Notes under the pieces: generated by a model
What the model was told of the DNA's origin: nothing
Database searches by the model: none
Seen by the model: the letters and a program-made list of their open reading frames with translations, nothing else
Assembly: GCF_017968845.1 (NCBI RefSeq)
Contig: NZ_CP072877.1
Span: forward strand, 401,342 to 465,341
Direction: 5' to 3'
Length of the DNA stretch: 64,000 bases
Source of the DNA: Microbacterium sp. NIBRBAC000506063
GTDB lineage: Bacteria; Actinomycetota; Actinomycetes; Actinomycetales; Microbacteriaceae
Shown here: positions 49,724-58,658 of the stretch, in pieces
Position numbering within the stretch: position 1 is the stretch's first letter
Layout of the letters: the number at the start of each line of letters is the position of its first letter
Program-made: the position numbers and the translations under genes

Positions 49724-49771
49724 CTGTGCTGCCGCTGCGCCGTGGCGCGGCCGTAACACGGCGTCGCACAG
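49724..49771 (+). other. Nested inverted repeats upstream of the metY-like gene
   Basis: CTGTGC (49724) pairs with GCACAG (ending 49771), and inside it GCCGTG (49739) pairs with CACGGC (ending 49762). The structure lies about 65 bases before the GTG start, in the 165-base gap between divergent genes. It could be a leader structure or an operator. It does not match a SAM riboswitch that I can recognise. Confidence 0.3.
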
Positions 49772-49835
49772 CGGGTGCCGCAGAAGCGCGCATGACAGGC
49801 TGGGATCCCTGCAAGCGAAGAGGAAGGGCCCTGTC

Positions 49836-51155
49836 GTGGGAGCAGAAGCAGGCGGATTCTCCACTCGCCAGGTGCATGTCGGATCGGATGCCGTGCCGGC
49901 CACGCCGCGCGCGCTCCCGATCCATCTCACAGCCGGTTTCACCTTCTCCGACTTCGAGGAGGCCGCGGCCCATTTCGGCGCCGGGGACGGCTTCGGCTAC
50001 ACCCGCACCGGTAACCCGACCGTTTCCGCGGTCGAGAGCAAGCTCGCCTCGCTCGAAGGCGGAGCCGAGGCACTCCTGGTGGCGAGCGGCCAGGCCGCGG
50101 TCTCCGTCGTCATCCTGGGGCTCGTCTCCTCCGGCGGGCACATCGTGTCGTCCACCCACATCTACGAGGGCACCCGCGGGCTGCTGCTCGACAACTTCTC
50201 CCGCCTGGGCATCGAGGTCGACTTCGTCGATGACATCGGCGACCCGGATGCCTGGCGGGCCGCCATCCGCCCGGAGACGCGCCTGCTGCTGGCGGAGTCC
50301 ATCGCCAACGCGCGCAACGATGTGCTCGACGTCGCCGCGATCGCGCAGGTCGCAGACGAGCACGGCATCCCTCTCGTCGTCGACAACACCTTCGCGACCC
50401 CCTACCTCCTGCGTCCGATCGAGCACGGCGCCGCGATCGTCGTGCATTCGGCCAGCAAGTTCCTCGCGGGCCAGGGCGCTGTGCTCGGCGGGGTGATCGT
50501 CGACGACGGGCGTTTCGATGCTGCTCGCGCGGGAGATCTGTTCCCGCAGCTGACCGCGCCCACCAGGACCGGAGACCCCGCGCCCTGGGAACGCCACGGC
50601 GGGCGAGCCCGCATCGCCTACCTCCGCGAGACGGTCGCGCCCCGGTTCGGTCCGACCCCCTCGCCCCTGACCGCGTTCCTCATCGGCCAGGGCATCGAGA
50701 CGTTGAGTCTGCGCGTCGAACGGCAGTCGGCGAACGCGCTCGCGGTGGCGCGCTGGCTCGAGAGCCGGCCCGAGGTCGCCTCCGTCGATCACGCCGGACT
50801 GCCCTCGCATCCGAGCTATGACACGGCCCGACGCTACCTGGAGGGCGGATACGGCTCGGTCTTCGCCGTCACCCTCCACGGAGGCCTCGCCGCCGCCCGC
50901 GCCGCCGTGAACACCTTCGAGGTGATCACCCACATGACGCATCTCGGCGATGTGCGATCGCTCGTGCTGCATCCGGCCTCGACGAGCCATACCCAGCGCA
51001 CCGAGGCCGAGCAGCGCGCACTCGGCGTGCATCCCGGAACTCTACGGCTCTCCATCGGCATCGAGGCCCTCGACGACCTGCTGGCTGATCTCACCCGCGC
51101 CCTCGAGGCGGCCGCCGCCGCACGGTCCGTGGAGAGCGCAGGAGCAGGCGCGTGA
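49836..51155 (+). CDS. Cys/Met-metabolism PLP enzyme, MetY-like (O-acetylhomoserine sulfhydrylase family)
   Basis: 439-residue fold-type I PLP enzyme. Features: FGYTRTGNPTVSAVESKLASLEGG, ASGQAAVSVVILGL (cofactor phosphate), VVDNTFATPYLLRPIEHGA, the PLP lysine in HSASKFLAGQGAVLGG (near residue 208) and HPASTSHTQRTEAEQ near the C-terminus. It probably adds sulfide or a thiol to O-acetylhomoserine. Start GTG has AGGAAGG ten bases upstream. Its stop overlaps the start of the LLM monooxygenase (GTGA), so the two work together, probably in sulfur uptake. Confidence 0.85.
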   Translation: MGAEAGGFSTRQVHVGSDAVPATPRALPIHLTAGFTFSDFEEAAAHFGAGDGFGYTRTGNPTVSAVESKLASLEGGAEALLVASGQAAVSVVILGLVSSGGHIVSSTHIYEGTRGLLLDNFSRLGIEVDFVDDIGDPDAWRAAIRPETRLLLAESIANARNDVLDVAAIAQVADEHGIPLVVDNTFATPYLLRPIEHGAAIVVHSASKFLAGQGAVLGGVIVDDGRFDAARAGDLFPQLTAPTRTGDPAPWERHGGRARIAYLRETVAPRFGPTPSPLTAFLIGQGIETLSLRVERQSANALAVARWLESRPEVASVDHAGLPSHPSYDTARRYLEGGYGSVFAVTLHGGLAAARAAVNTFEVITHMTHLGDVRSLVLHPASTSHTQRTEAEQRALGVHPGTLRLSIGIEALDDLLADLTRALEAAAAARSVESAGAGA

Positions 51156-52465
51156 GCAGGCTCCAGCACTTCGGCTGGTTCCTCGCCCGAGGATTCGGGC
51201 CGCACGGCTGGGGCCACCCCTACCTCGACTGGAACTACCGCTGGACCGAGCCCGCGCTCTACCAGGAGTCCGCGCGTACGCTCGAGCAGGCGGGCTTCGA
51301 CCTCCTCCTCATCGAAGACGCCCCGTCGCTCGGCTCTGCCGCCACGATCGATCTGCGCGTGCGCCAGGCGTTCGGCGGACCCAAGCTCGATCCGCTGCTC
51401 CTGGCGCCCTATCTGTTCGCCGCGACGCGTCACCTGGGCATCGCCCCGACGGTGAACCCCGCCGCGTACCTGCCCTACACGGCGGCACGCCAGTTCGCGA
51501 CGCTGCAGCACCTCAGCGGGCACCGGCTCGCCCTCAATGTCGTCACCGACACCGGCAGCGCACGGCACTTCGGCGCGACACCCCCGCTGGGCCACGATGC
51601 GGCCTATGACCGCGCCGAGGAGTGGCTCGCCGGCATCCGTTCCCTCTGGCGCAGTTGGCCCGACGACGCGCTCATCGCCGATCCGGCGCGCGGACGCTAC
51701 GCCGACGGGACGCAGCTCGACGCCGTGCCCCACCGAGGCGAGCACTTCTCGTTCGACGGCCCTCTCAACTTCGTGCCCTTCACCGACGGCGAGCCGGTCA
51801 TCGTCTCCCCCGGCGGCTCCGGGCGCGGGCTCGGCTTCGCCGGCGCGAACTCGGACGTGCAGCTCGCCCTCGCTCCCCTCGATGAGGCCAGCATCACCGC
51901 CTACCGCGCCAAGATCCACGCGGCGGCGCGTGAGCGCGGTAGACAGCCCGAGGACATCAAGATCCTGTTTGCGATCCAGCCCGTGCTGGTCTCCTCGCCC
52001 GAGGAGGCCGACCGGATCGTCGCCGCATCGGCGCATCCCGATGACGCCGCCCTCCTCCGCATCGCCGAACGCCAGTCCAGCGATCTGGAGACCGATCTGA
52101 CCGCGCTGGATCTGGACGCCCCATTGGACACGTCGATCTTCGGCGATCACGTCTCGCACGGCAGCATCCGACGCCTCATCGGCGCGCACGACCCCGACAC
52201 TCCGCTGCGGAGGCTCCTTGCCGCTCATGCCCGCCTCGGCCGCCTCAGCGATGGCTCGGGATTCGTGGGCACCGCCGAGGAGCTGGCCGACCGGATCGAG
52301 GAGCTCGGCTCCTGGGGCAACGACGGCGTGCTGCTGTGGGGCGACCTGCACCCGGTGACGGTGCATCGCACGCTGGATGAGCTCGTCCCGATCCTGCGGC
52401 GCCGCGGCATCCTCCGTGCGGAGTACGCCGACGGCGGTCTGCGCGCGAACCTGCAGTCCTTCTGA
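51152..52465 (+). CDS. FMN-dependent monooxygenase, NtaA/SnaA/DszA family
   Basis: Intact 437-residue luciferase-like monooxygenase. HFGWFLARGFGPHGWGHPYLDWNY opens the family-specific N-terminus; TVNPAAYLPYTAARQFATLQ, LSGHRLALNVVTD and VIVSPGGSGRGLGFAGANSD follow. Relatives cleave C-S or C-N bonds (dibenzothiophene sulfone, nitrilotriacetate, dimethyl sulfide) with FMNH2 from a separate reductase, which is not in the window. Coupling to a MetY-like enzyme suggests release of sulfite or sulfide from an organosulfur compound. The substrate is not determined. Confidence 0.87.
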   Translation: MSRLQHFGWFLARGFGPHGWGHPYLDWNYRWTEPALYQESARTLEQAGFDLLLIEDAPSLGSAATIDLRVRQAFGGPKLDPLLLAPYLFAATRHLGIAPTVNPAAYLPYTAARQFATLQHLSGHRLALNVVTDTGSARHFGATPPLGHDAAYDRAEEWLAGIRSLWRSWPDDALIADPARGRYADGTQLDAVPHRGEHFSFDGPLNFVPFTDGEPVIVSPGGSGRGLGFAGANSDVQLALAPLDEASITAYRAKIHAAARERGRQPEDIKILFAIQPVLVSSPEEADRIVAASAHPDDAALLRIAERQSSDLETDLTALDLDAPLDTSIFGDHVSHGSIRRLIGAHDPDTPLRRLLAAHARLGRLSDGSGFVGTAEELADRIEELGSWGNDGVLLWGDLHPVTVHRTLDELVPILRRRGILRAEYADGGLRANLQSF

Positions 52466-52518
52466 GCCTGGGTCGTCCGACTCTTTCCACGGCGGGACCT
52501 CGCGCCCGGAACGTCGAA

Positions 52519-52552
52519 GCGGCCGGCACCGGAGATGCTCCGGGCCGGCCGC
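52519..52552. terminator. Bidirectional terminator hairpin
   Basis: Long GC hairpin GCGGCCGGC-A-CCGGAG / CTCCGG-GCCGGCCGC with an ATG loop and one bulged A. It lies between the convergent monooxygenase and osmoprotectant-binding genes, 53 bases after one stop and 14 after the other, and should serve both. Confidence 0.8.
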
Positions 52553-52566
52553 CGTGGCGATGACGC

Positions 52567-53478
52567 CTATCCGAGCCCGTTCGCGCTGAGCCACGCCGTG
52601 GCGATCTCCGCGGGCGAGCGCTGGTCGACCGTCGACTCGACGTTCAGGGCGACGAGACCCTCCGGTGTCAGCGCCGCGCTCACGGGGTTGATGACCGCCG
52701 CGATCTCATCGGCGATGTCAGCGCTGACCAGCGGCACCACGTTCGACGCGAGGAAGAGCGCCTCCGGGTCCTCGAGGACGACGAGCTCCTCGGTCTGGAT
52801 GCGCGGATCGGCCGTGTACACGTTGGCGACATTGACGGTGCCGGCCACGAGATCCTCGACCGTGGTGTCGCCCGTCGCGCTGAAACCGACCTCGACACCG
52901 TAGACGTCGGCGAGTCCGTTCGGCCCGTAGGGGCGCTCGGCCAGCTCCGGCGGTCCGCCGAGGGTGAGGACCACGTCGACGTTGGCGAGGTCCGCGATCG
53001 TCGTGAGCCCGTGCTCCGCCGCGAAGGCAGCGGTGACCGTGTAGGAGTCCTGATCGGATGCCGTCGACTGATCGAGCACCGTCAACCCTTCCGGCAGCGC
53101 ATCCAGGAGTGCCGCGTGAACGTCCTCGGGGCTGCGCGCGGTGGTCGTGTCGTCGAAGAACTGGAGCAGGTTGCCGCTGTACTCCGGGAACAGGGTGATC
53201 TCCCCGCTCTCGATCGACGGGATGTAGGCGTCGCGCTGCCCGATGCTGAACTGGCGATCCACCACGAATCCCGCGCCCTCGAGCGCCTGGGCGTAGATCT
53301 CGGCGATGATCTCGTTCGAGTAGTAGGCCTGCGACCCGATGACGATCGTGGTGGGGTCGACCGGAGCCGGGTCGGTCCCGGGGTCGAGCGGATTCTCGGA
53401 GGCGCATCCGCTCAGGACCAGGGCCGCCGCGGCGAGCGTGGCGGCCAGGACCGCCGACTTCTTATGTGCTGTGGACAT
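52567..53478 (-). CDS. opuCC: Osmoprotectant (glycine betaine/choline/carnitine) ABC importer, substrate-binding lipoprotein
   Basis: 303-residue lipoprotein of the OpuAC/OpuCC family. The signal peptide MSTAHKKSAVLAATLAAAAL ends in the lipobox VLSGC. The mature part has TTIVIGSQAYYSNEIIAEIYAQ and PEYSGNLLQFFDD, typical of quaternary-amine binders, and NVANVYTADPRIQ. ATG at 53478 is preceded by AAGGAA and starts the signal peptide; an upstream in-frame ATG is less likely. Last gene of the opuC operon. Confidence 0.9.
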   Translation of the reverse strand: MSTAHKKSAVLAATLAAAALVLSGCASENPLDPGTDPAPVDPTTIVIGSQAYYSNEIIAEIYAQALEGAGFVVDRQFSIGQRDAYIPSIESGEITLFPEYSGNLLQFFDDTTTARSPEDVHAALLDALPEGLTVLDQSTASDQDSYTVTAAFAAEHGLTTIADLANVDVVLTLGGPPELAERPYGPNGLADVYGVEVGFSATGDTTVEDLVAGTVNVANVYTADPRIQTEELVVLEDPEALFLASNVVPLVSADIADEIAAVINPVSAALTPEGLVALNVESTVDQRSPAEIATAWLSANGLG

Positions 53479-53544
53479 GTGCTGTGTTCCTTCGCTTTCT
53501 GGTGATGGGGACATTCTGGGCGGGGGTACGGACGTTCGCCGGAG

Positions 53545-54264
53545 TCACGCGGCCACCGGGGAGGTGCGACGCCGCGGATCCGGGGCCCGCAGCAAGGCTG
53601 CGCGCACGCCTCTGGGCAGGAGCACCCTCTGCAGAACGGCGAACACGCCGTCGAGCACGAGAGCGAGCGCGGCGACGAGGATCGCGCCGCCGAGAACCAT
53701 CTCGAAGCGGCGCAGCGGGAGTCCGGTGATGATGTATTGGCCGAGCCCGCCGAGATTGACGTAGGCGGCGAGGGTCACCGTGGCGACGACCTGCAGCGTC
53801 GCGGCGCGGAAGCCCGCGATTAGCAGCGGCAGCCCCAGCGGGATCTCGATGCGCCAGAGGATCTGCGCCGGGGTCATCCCCGTGGCCTTGCCCGCGTCGA
53901 TCACGGCACGATCGATCGCCTCGAAGCCCGTGTAGGCACCCGCCAGCAGCGAGGGGATCGCGAGGAGCACGAAGGTGATCACCGCGGCCTCAGGCTTGTG
54001 CAGGACCCCCATGATGAGTACGAGGAGCAGGAGCAGTCCGAACGAGGGAATGGCGCGCGCAGCGCCCGAGATCGCCACGGCGACGTCTCGCCCTCGTCCG
54101 GTGTGACCGATCCACCACCCGGCAGGCACCGCGATGAGAGCGGCGATCGCAACCGAGATGAATGTGTAGACCAGGTGTTCGGCGAAGGCGGCCGGCAGCG
54201 CGGCGTTGCCCGCACCGGGAGCGCCGGCGAAGATCCACTCGAGCGCGTCGGCGATGAGGTTCAT
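53545..54264 (-). CDS. opuCD: Osmoprotectant ABC importer permease
   Basis: 239-residue permease with about six helices and the EAA loop GKATGMTPAQILWRIEIPLGLP. FISVAIAALIAVPAGWWIGH and NLGGLGQYIITGLPLRR are family-typical. The start overlaps the upstream permease stop (ATGA). It pairs with the other permease to form the membrane channel. The symbol is assigned by operon position. Confidence 0.88.
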   Translation of the reverse strand: MNLIADALEWIFAGAPGAGNAALPAAFAEHLVYTFISVAIAALIAVPAGWWIGHTGRGRDVAVAISGAARAIPSFGLLLLLVLIMGVLHKPEAAVITFVLLAIPSLLAGAYTGFEAIDRAVIDAGKATGMTPAQILWRIEIPLGLPLLIAGFRAATLQVVATVTLAAYVNLGGLGQYIITGLPLRRFEMVLGGAILVAALALVLDGVFAVLQRVLLPRGVRAALLRAPDPRRRTSPVAA

Positions 54265-54941
54265 GCTCGCGCCTCCTTCAGTGAGGCCGCACGAGGACTG
54301 CGCACCACCTGGGATCTCGTCCACGGCAGCAGGAGCCTGCCTGCGACGACGAGCAGGAGATCGATGATCAGCGCCAGCAGGAAGACAGCGACCAGACCGG
54401 CGAAGATCTCGGCGACGATCCGCCGTTGCAGCCCGTTGGTGAAGAGATAGCCGAGGTTGCTGATCCCGATCAAGATGCCGACGGTCGCCAGCGCGATCGT
54501 GCTGACCGCCGTGACCCGAAGCCCCGCGAGGATCACAGGACCGGCGAGCGGGAAGTCCACGGCGAAAAAGCGCCGCACTGGCCCGTAGCCCATCGCGTCC
54601 GCCGCGAGCCGCACGTCCGGGGCGACCGAGTCCAGGCCGTCGGCGACCGAGCGCACCATGAGCGCGACGCCGTAGATGGTCAGGGCGATGATGAGGTTGA
54701 GCTCGCTCAGCGGACTAATGCCGAAGATCACCGGCAGGAGGAACAGCAGCGCGAGCGAGGGGATCGTGTACAGCAGTCCCGTGGCGGTGAGCACAGCGCC
54801 CCGGGCCGGGGTGTACTTCCACGCGACCCAGCCGAGCGGAACCGCGATGACGAAGGCCAGCACGATCGCGATCACGCTCTGGCGAAGGTGCTCGAGCGAG
54901 AGCGCCAGAATGAGATCGAGGTTGTTGAGGACCCAGGTCAC
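54261..54941 (-). CDS. opuCB: Osmoprotectant ABC importer permease
   Basis: 226-residue permease. HLRQSVIAIVLAFVIAVPLG, GLLYTIPSLALLFLLPVIFG, the EAA-like loop ADAMGYGPVRRFFAVDFPLA, and GYLFTNGLQRR. Start GTG overlaps the ATPase stop (GTGA). Partner of the second permease. Confidence 0.9.
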   Translation of the reverse strand: MTWVLNNLDLILALSLEHLRQSVIAIVLAFVIAVPLGWVAWKYTPARGAVLTATGLLYTIPSLALLFLLPVIFGISPLSELNLIIALTIYGVALMVRSVADGLDSVAPDVRLAADAMGYGPVRRFFAVDFPLAGPVILAGLRVTAVSTIALATVGILIGISNLGYLFTNGLQRRIVAEIFAGLVAVFLLALIIDLLLVVAGRLLLPWTRSQVVRSPRAASLKEARA

Positions 54942-55763
54942 GGAGAGGCGTCCTCGTCCTGCAGTGCGCCCTGGGTGCGTCCCTGCCTGTCCACGACGAC
55001 GACGCCGTGCGGCGTCCGCTTCAGCCGCAGCGCTCGACGCCCGCGGTCCGCGCCGATGAACTGGGCGACGAAGTCGGATGCGGGTTCCTCGATGATCTCG
55101 CTCGGGCTGCCCACTTGAGCGATGCGCGCGCCCCGCTCGAGGATCACGACCTGGTCCCCCAGCAGGAACGCCTCGTCGATGTCATGGGTGACGAAGACCA
55201 CCGTCTTGTCGAGGTCGCGCTGCAGGCGGATGATCTCCTGCTGCAGTTCGGTGCGCACGATGGGGTCGACGGCACCGAAGGGCTCATCCATGAGGAGGAT
55301 GTGGGGGTCGGCGGCGAGCCCGCGTGCGTCGCCGACGCGCTGCTGCTGACCTCCGGAGAGCTGATGCGGATAGCGGTCGACGAGGGAGCGGTCGAGACCG
55401 ACGACGTCGAGGAGTTCCAGAGCGCGCTCCCGTGCGGCCGTGCGGCTCACGCCGTTCAGGACCGGAACGGTCGCGACGTTGTCGGCGACGGTGTGGTGCG
55501 GCAGGAGCCCGCCGTTCTGCATGACGTAGCCGATGCTGCGCCGCAGTTGCACGGGATCGCGGCCGAGGATGCTCTCGCCGTCGATCTCGATCGTCCCGGC
55601 GGTCGGCTCGACCATCCGGTTGATCATGCGCAGCAGCGTCGTCTTGCCGCATCCGGAGGAGCCCACGAAGACCGTGGTCTTATGGGCCGGGAGCACGAGG
55701 CTGAACTCCGACCGCGGCCGTGCCGTCGGGGTATCGCTTGGACACCTCACGGAACTCGATCAC
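54938..55763 (-). CDS. opuCA: Osmoprotectant ABC importer ATP-binding protein
   Basis: About 275 residues. Walker A FVGSSGCGKTTLLRMINRM, Q-loop YVMQNGGLLPHHTV, signature LSGGQQQRVGDARGLAADP (usual form GVARALAADP, so two substitutions lie just after the signature), Walker B ILLMDEPFGAVDP, and switch VFVTHD. No CBS pair is seen at the short C-terminus. Start GTG (IEFREVSKRYPDGTAAV) is fixed by AAGGAGG seven bases upstream. Two bases seem missing near 55715, where VGV should read V.EFSLVLPA. Confidence 0.9.
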
Positions 55764-55776
55764 GGGCCCACCTCCT

Positions 55777-55791
55777 TGATTCACTCAATCA
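55777..55791. promoter_or_regulatory. Short inverted repeat before opuCA
   Basis: TGATT-CACTC-AATCA, overlapping the ribosome-binding region of opuCA in a 126-base gap. It could be an operator or a translation-blocking hairpin. No known regulator is nearby. Confidence 0.3.
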
Positions 55792-55889
55792 CAGGAGACG
55801 GTACGGGCCCTTTGCGCTGTAATCGGGAGAAACACGGATCGGGCGCAGACCGACGGCGCGAGAACCGCCGCGGAAAGCGACGCCGAGGC

Positions 55890-56300
55890 TCAGGAGGAGC
55901 GGCTGATGCGTGCGAGGACACCGTGCACGAAGGCGCCGGAGTCGTCGGTGGAGAACTCCTTCGCGAGCTCCACGGCCTCATCGATCGCGACCGCGGGCGG
56001 AACCTGGTCGTTGAACAGCAGCTCCCACACGCCGATGCGAAGGACGGCACGGTCGACCGCCGGCATCCGATCCAGCTTCCAGTCGCGGCTGTGCGTGCTG
56101 ATCTGCTCGTCGATGTCGTCGCGGTGATCGATGACGCCGTCCACGATCTCGCGCGCATACAGCCAGGAGGCCTCGCGTGCGGGCTCCCCCGCCGCGCGCT
56201 TCGCCTCCGCCGCGAGCGTCACAGCGACCTCGTCGCCGCGGACGTCCGACTGGAAGAGGATGTCGAGGGCGCGCTTGCGCGCCTTGCTGCGTGCGCTCAC
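55890..56300 (-). CDS. nusB: Transcription antitermination factor NusB
   Basis: 136-residue all-helical RNA-binding protein that, with NusE, supports rRNA antitermination. Features: SARSKARKRALDILFQSDVRG at the N-terminus, DRMPAVDRAVLRIGVWELL, and VAIDEAVELAKEFSTDDSG with the ending FVHGVLARI. It lies 3 bases after efp on the same strand. Confidence 0.96.
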   Translation of the reverse strand: MSARSKARKRALDILFQSDVRGDEVAVTLAAEAKRAAGEPAREASWLYAREIVDGVIDHRDDIDEQISTHSRDWKLDRMPAVDRAVLRIGVWELLFNDQVPPAVAIDEAVELAKEFSTDDSGAFVHGVLARISRSS

Positions 56301-56303
56301 GCC

Positions 56304-56864
56304 TTACTTCTCGCGACCGAGGTAGTCGCCCGTGCGGGTGTCGACCTTGACCTTGGTGCCGGTCTCCAGGAACAGCGGCACCTGGATCTCGTATCCGGTC
56401 TCGACCGTCGCCGGCTTCGTGCCCGCCGAGGAGCGGTCGCCCTGCAGACCCGGCTCGGTGTAAGTGATCTCGAGGATCACGGATGCCGGCAGGTCGATGT
56501 AGAGCGGGTTGCCGTCGTGGAGGGCGATCGTGACCGGCTGGTTCTCCAGCAGGAAGTTCTTCGCGTCGCCGACCTGCTCCGCCGACATCGTCAGCTGGTC
56601 GTAGTCGGTCTGGTCCATGAAGACGAAGCCTTCACCGTCGTTGTACAGGTACGTGAAGTCACGACGATCGATGTTCTGGATGTCGACCTTGGCGCCGGCG
56701 TTGTAGGTGCGATCGACGACCTTTCCGGTCACGACGTTCTTCAGCTTGGTGCGCACGAAGGCGCCGCCCTTGCCGGGCTTGACGTGCTGGAACTCCACCA
56801 CGCTCCAGAGCTGTCCGTCGATGGAGAGCACGACGCCGTTCTTGATGTCTGCGGTGGATGCCAT
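56304..56864 (-). CDS. efp: Elongation factor P
   Basis: 187-residue tRNA-shaped factor that rescues ribosomes stalled at polyproline. The KOW-like domain I has the tip Lys in [14 protein letters not shown], domain II has [20 protein letters not shown], and domain III ends in [19 protein letters not shown]. Actinobacterial EF-P is usually unmodified; no EpmA/B is present here. It is followed at once by nusB. Confidence 0.97.
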   Translation of the reverse strand: MASTADIKNGVVLSIDGQLWSVVEFQHVKPGKGGAFVRTKLKNVVTGKVVDRTYNAGAKVDIQNIDRRDFTYLYNDGEGFVFMDQTDYDQLTMSAEQVGDAKNFLLENQPVTIALHDGNPLYIDLPASVILEITYTEPGLQGDRSSAGTKPATVETGYEIQVPLFLETGTKVKVDTRTGDYLGREK

Positions 56865-57061
56865 GAGTGCGGGGTTCCGTTCCTGTCTGTGGTCGCGGTC
56901 GCCTCGCACACCGGGAAACGCACCGTGCGCGGAGGGACCTCAAGATTCTATCCTGTGCGGTCGCCGGATCCGCACGGCGCCTGAACCGCGACGATGCCCA
57001 CGGAGCCGGCGTCGCGCGAGCGGATGCGGCTCATCAAGGGACGAGGGCTCGCGCTGCTCGT

Positions 57062-57640
57062 TCAGTGCAGGGATGCGTCCGGAGCGGTGCGGCGCCACTC
57101 GTGCAGGGGCACGGTCAGGCCCGCACGCGTCGGAGCGCAGACGAAGGGGCCTGCGTGCACCTCCAGTTCGGGCGCCAACGGGATCACCCGGACGAGACGG
57201 AAGTCCTCGCCGTCGCAGCGCGCCCGAACGGTCACAGCGTCGCCGGTGCGGCTGGCCCGCACCGTCACTCGCCGGTCGATCCACGTGGGCACGGGCGCAA
57301 GCGACCAGTCCGAGTACTCGTTCGTGACGACGGCGCCCAACTGAGGGCTGCCGTCGGCGAACTCGACACCGGCCTTGATCCACTGCTCGGCGGATACGCG
57401 CAGGAAGACTCCCGCCTGATCGAATTGCTCTCGGAAGGCCGCGGTGAAGTCCACCTCGACGGCGTCCTCCCGCCCCAGCGGCGCGAGAAGCGCGTGTTCG
57501 CTGTCATTGATGAATCCGTAGGAGGTGCGCCGCCAGGCATCGCTGCCCTCGGCGGCGGTCACCAGAAGATCCCCGCCCGACTCGATCGCCGATACCGGAG
57601 AATGGGTCCAGCTCCCCTCCGACCAGGCGATCCGTGTCAT
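57062..57640 (-). CDS. DUF1349 domain protein
   Basis: 192-residue protein of the DUF1349 concanavalin-like family. FDQAGVFLRVSAEQWIKAGVEF and SVVTNEYSDWS-like segment (VVTNEYSDWSLAPVP) match it. No signal peptide. The start overlaps the aroQ stop (ATGA). Related proteins are suspected sugar binders, but no activity is known. It is the last gene of the aro run before efp. Confidence 0.85.
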   Translation of the reverse strand: MTRIAWSEGSWTHSPVSAIESGGDLLVTAAEGSDAWRRTSYGFINDSEHALLAPLGREDAVEVDFTAAFREQFDQAGVFLRVSAEQWIKAGVEFADGSPQLGAVVTNEYSDWSLAPVPTWIDRRVTVRASRTGDAVTVRARCDGEDFRLVRVIPLAPELEVHAGPFVCAPTRAGLTVPLHEWRRTAPDASLH

Positions 57641-58095
57641 CGGTTCGTCTCCTGCCCGGCCAAGAGCGTCACGAGCTCCCGCAGCGCGCGGACGTAGCCC
57701 TGGATGCCCTCACCGACGACGTGCACGGCGGCGATGTCGGTCAGATAGGAGTGGTGGCGGAACGCCTCGCGCGCGTACACATCCGACACATGCACCTCCG
57801 CGAACGGAAGCGCCACGCCCGAGAGCGCGTCGCGCAGCACCACCGAGGTGTGGGTGAGTCCTCCGGGATTGATGATGATGCCCGCGCAGTCCTCGCGCGC
57901 CGCGTGGATCGCATCCAGGAGCACGCCCTCATGGTTGCTCTGCACCGCGCGGACCTCGTATCCGGCAGCGGATGCGGCATCCGCGACGATCTTCTCGACG
58001 TCCGCGAGCGTGGCGGTGCCGTAGACCTCGGGTTCGCGGGTACCGAGGAGGTTCAGGTTGGGGCCGTTGACCAGCAGGAGACGTCGAGTGCTCAC
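57637..58095 (-). CDS. aroQ: 3-dehydroquinate dehydratase type II
   Basis: 152-residue enzyme removing water from 3-dehydroquinate. NGPNLNLLGTREPEVYG holds the catalytic Arg and Tyr, IIINPGGLTHTSVVLRDAL follows, and EVHVSDVYAREAFRHHS holds the catalytic His. Start GTG overlaps the GNAT gene stop (GTGA). Confidence 0.97.
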   Translation of the reverse strand: MSTRRLLLVNGPNLNLLGTREPEVYGTATLADVEKIVADAASAAGYEVRAVQSNHEGVLLDAIHAAREDCAGIIINPGGLTHTSVVLRDALSGVALPFAEVHVSDVYAREAFRHHSYLTDIAAVHVVGEGIQGYVRALRELVTLLAGQETNR

Positions 58096-58658
58096 GAGTG
58101 CACCCTATCGCCGGAGTCGGATCCTGCGTGACGCAGCACGCGGCGCATCTCCACCTCGTCGCCGATGGCCGAGGTGAATCGCCGTCCGGTGAGGACGAAG
58201 CCGCAGCGTGCATACGCGGCCCTGGCTCGCGCGTTGTCGGCATGCACATCGAGGGTGAGCGCGTGGTCGCCGTGCTCCTGGGACCATTCCGCCGCGGATG
58301 TCAGAAGCGCGTCGATCAGGCCTCTTCCGCGATGGGAGGGCCGCATGTAGACCCCCACCACATCGGCGCGCGCGTGCGGAAGGGGAAGCCCATGGTGGTC
58401 GGCCTCTCCGGCCGCGCGTCGCAGAACCGTGACCGTGGCGATCCAGTCGTCGCCCTCCTCGGCGATGAACTGCGCGGCGGCGTCGCCCGATGCGGCATTC
58501 TCGGCGCGCTCACGCCAGAAGTCATCGGGGCGTGCTGCGGAGCTCGCATGATTGTCGAGGAAGGCGATGGCGGCATCCGCATCCTGCAGTGCCTCCAACC
58601 GGAGTGCCCGCACGCGGGGCCATTCGTCGGTGCGCACGCGTCGCACCGAGAAGGTCAC
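58092..58658 (-). CDS. GNAT family N-acetyltransferase
   Basis: 188-residue acetyltransferase. The acetyl-CoA loop is VGVYMRPSHRGRGLIDALL (R/QxxGxG type) and the C-terminal YARCGFVLTGRR is typical. Start GTG overlaps the aroB stop (GTGA), and its stop overlaps aroQ. Being inside the aro operon does not by itself show a role in aromatic synthesis; the substrate is unknown. Confidence 0.88.
   Translation of the reverse strand: MTFSVRRVRTDEWPRVRALRLEALQDADAAIAFLDNHASSAARPDDFWRERAENAASGDAAAQFIAEEGDDWIATVTVLRRAAGEADHHGLPLPHARADVVGVYMRPSHRGRGLIDALLTSAAEWSQEHGDHALTLDVHADNARARAAYARCGFVLTGRRFTSAIGDEVEMRRVLRHAGSDSGDRVHS

Noticed and set aside
49671..49835. SAM-type riboswitch upstream of the metY-like gene
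   Set aside because: Only nested inverted repeats are visible, without the conserved core of a known class; listed as an unnamed hairpin instead.
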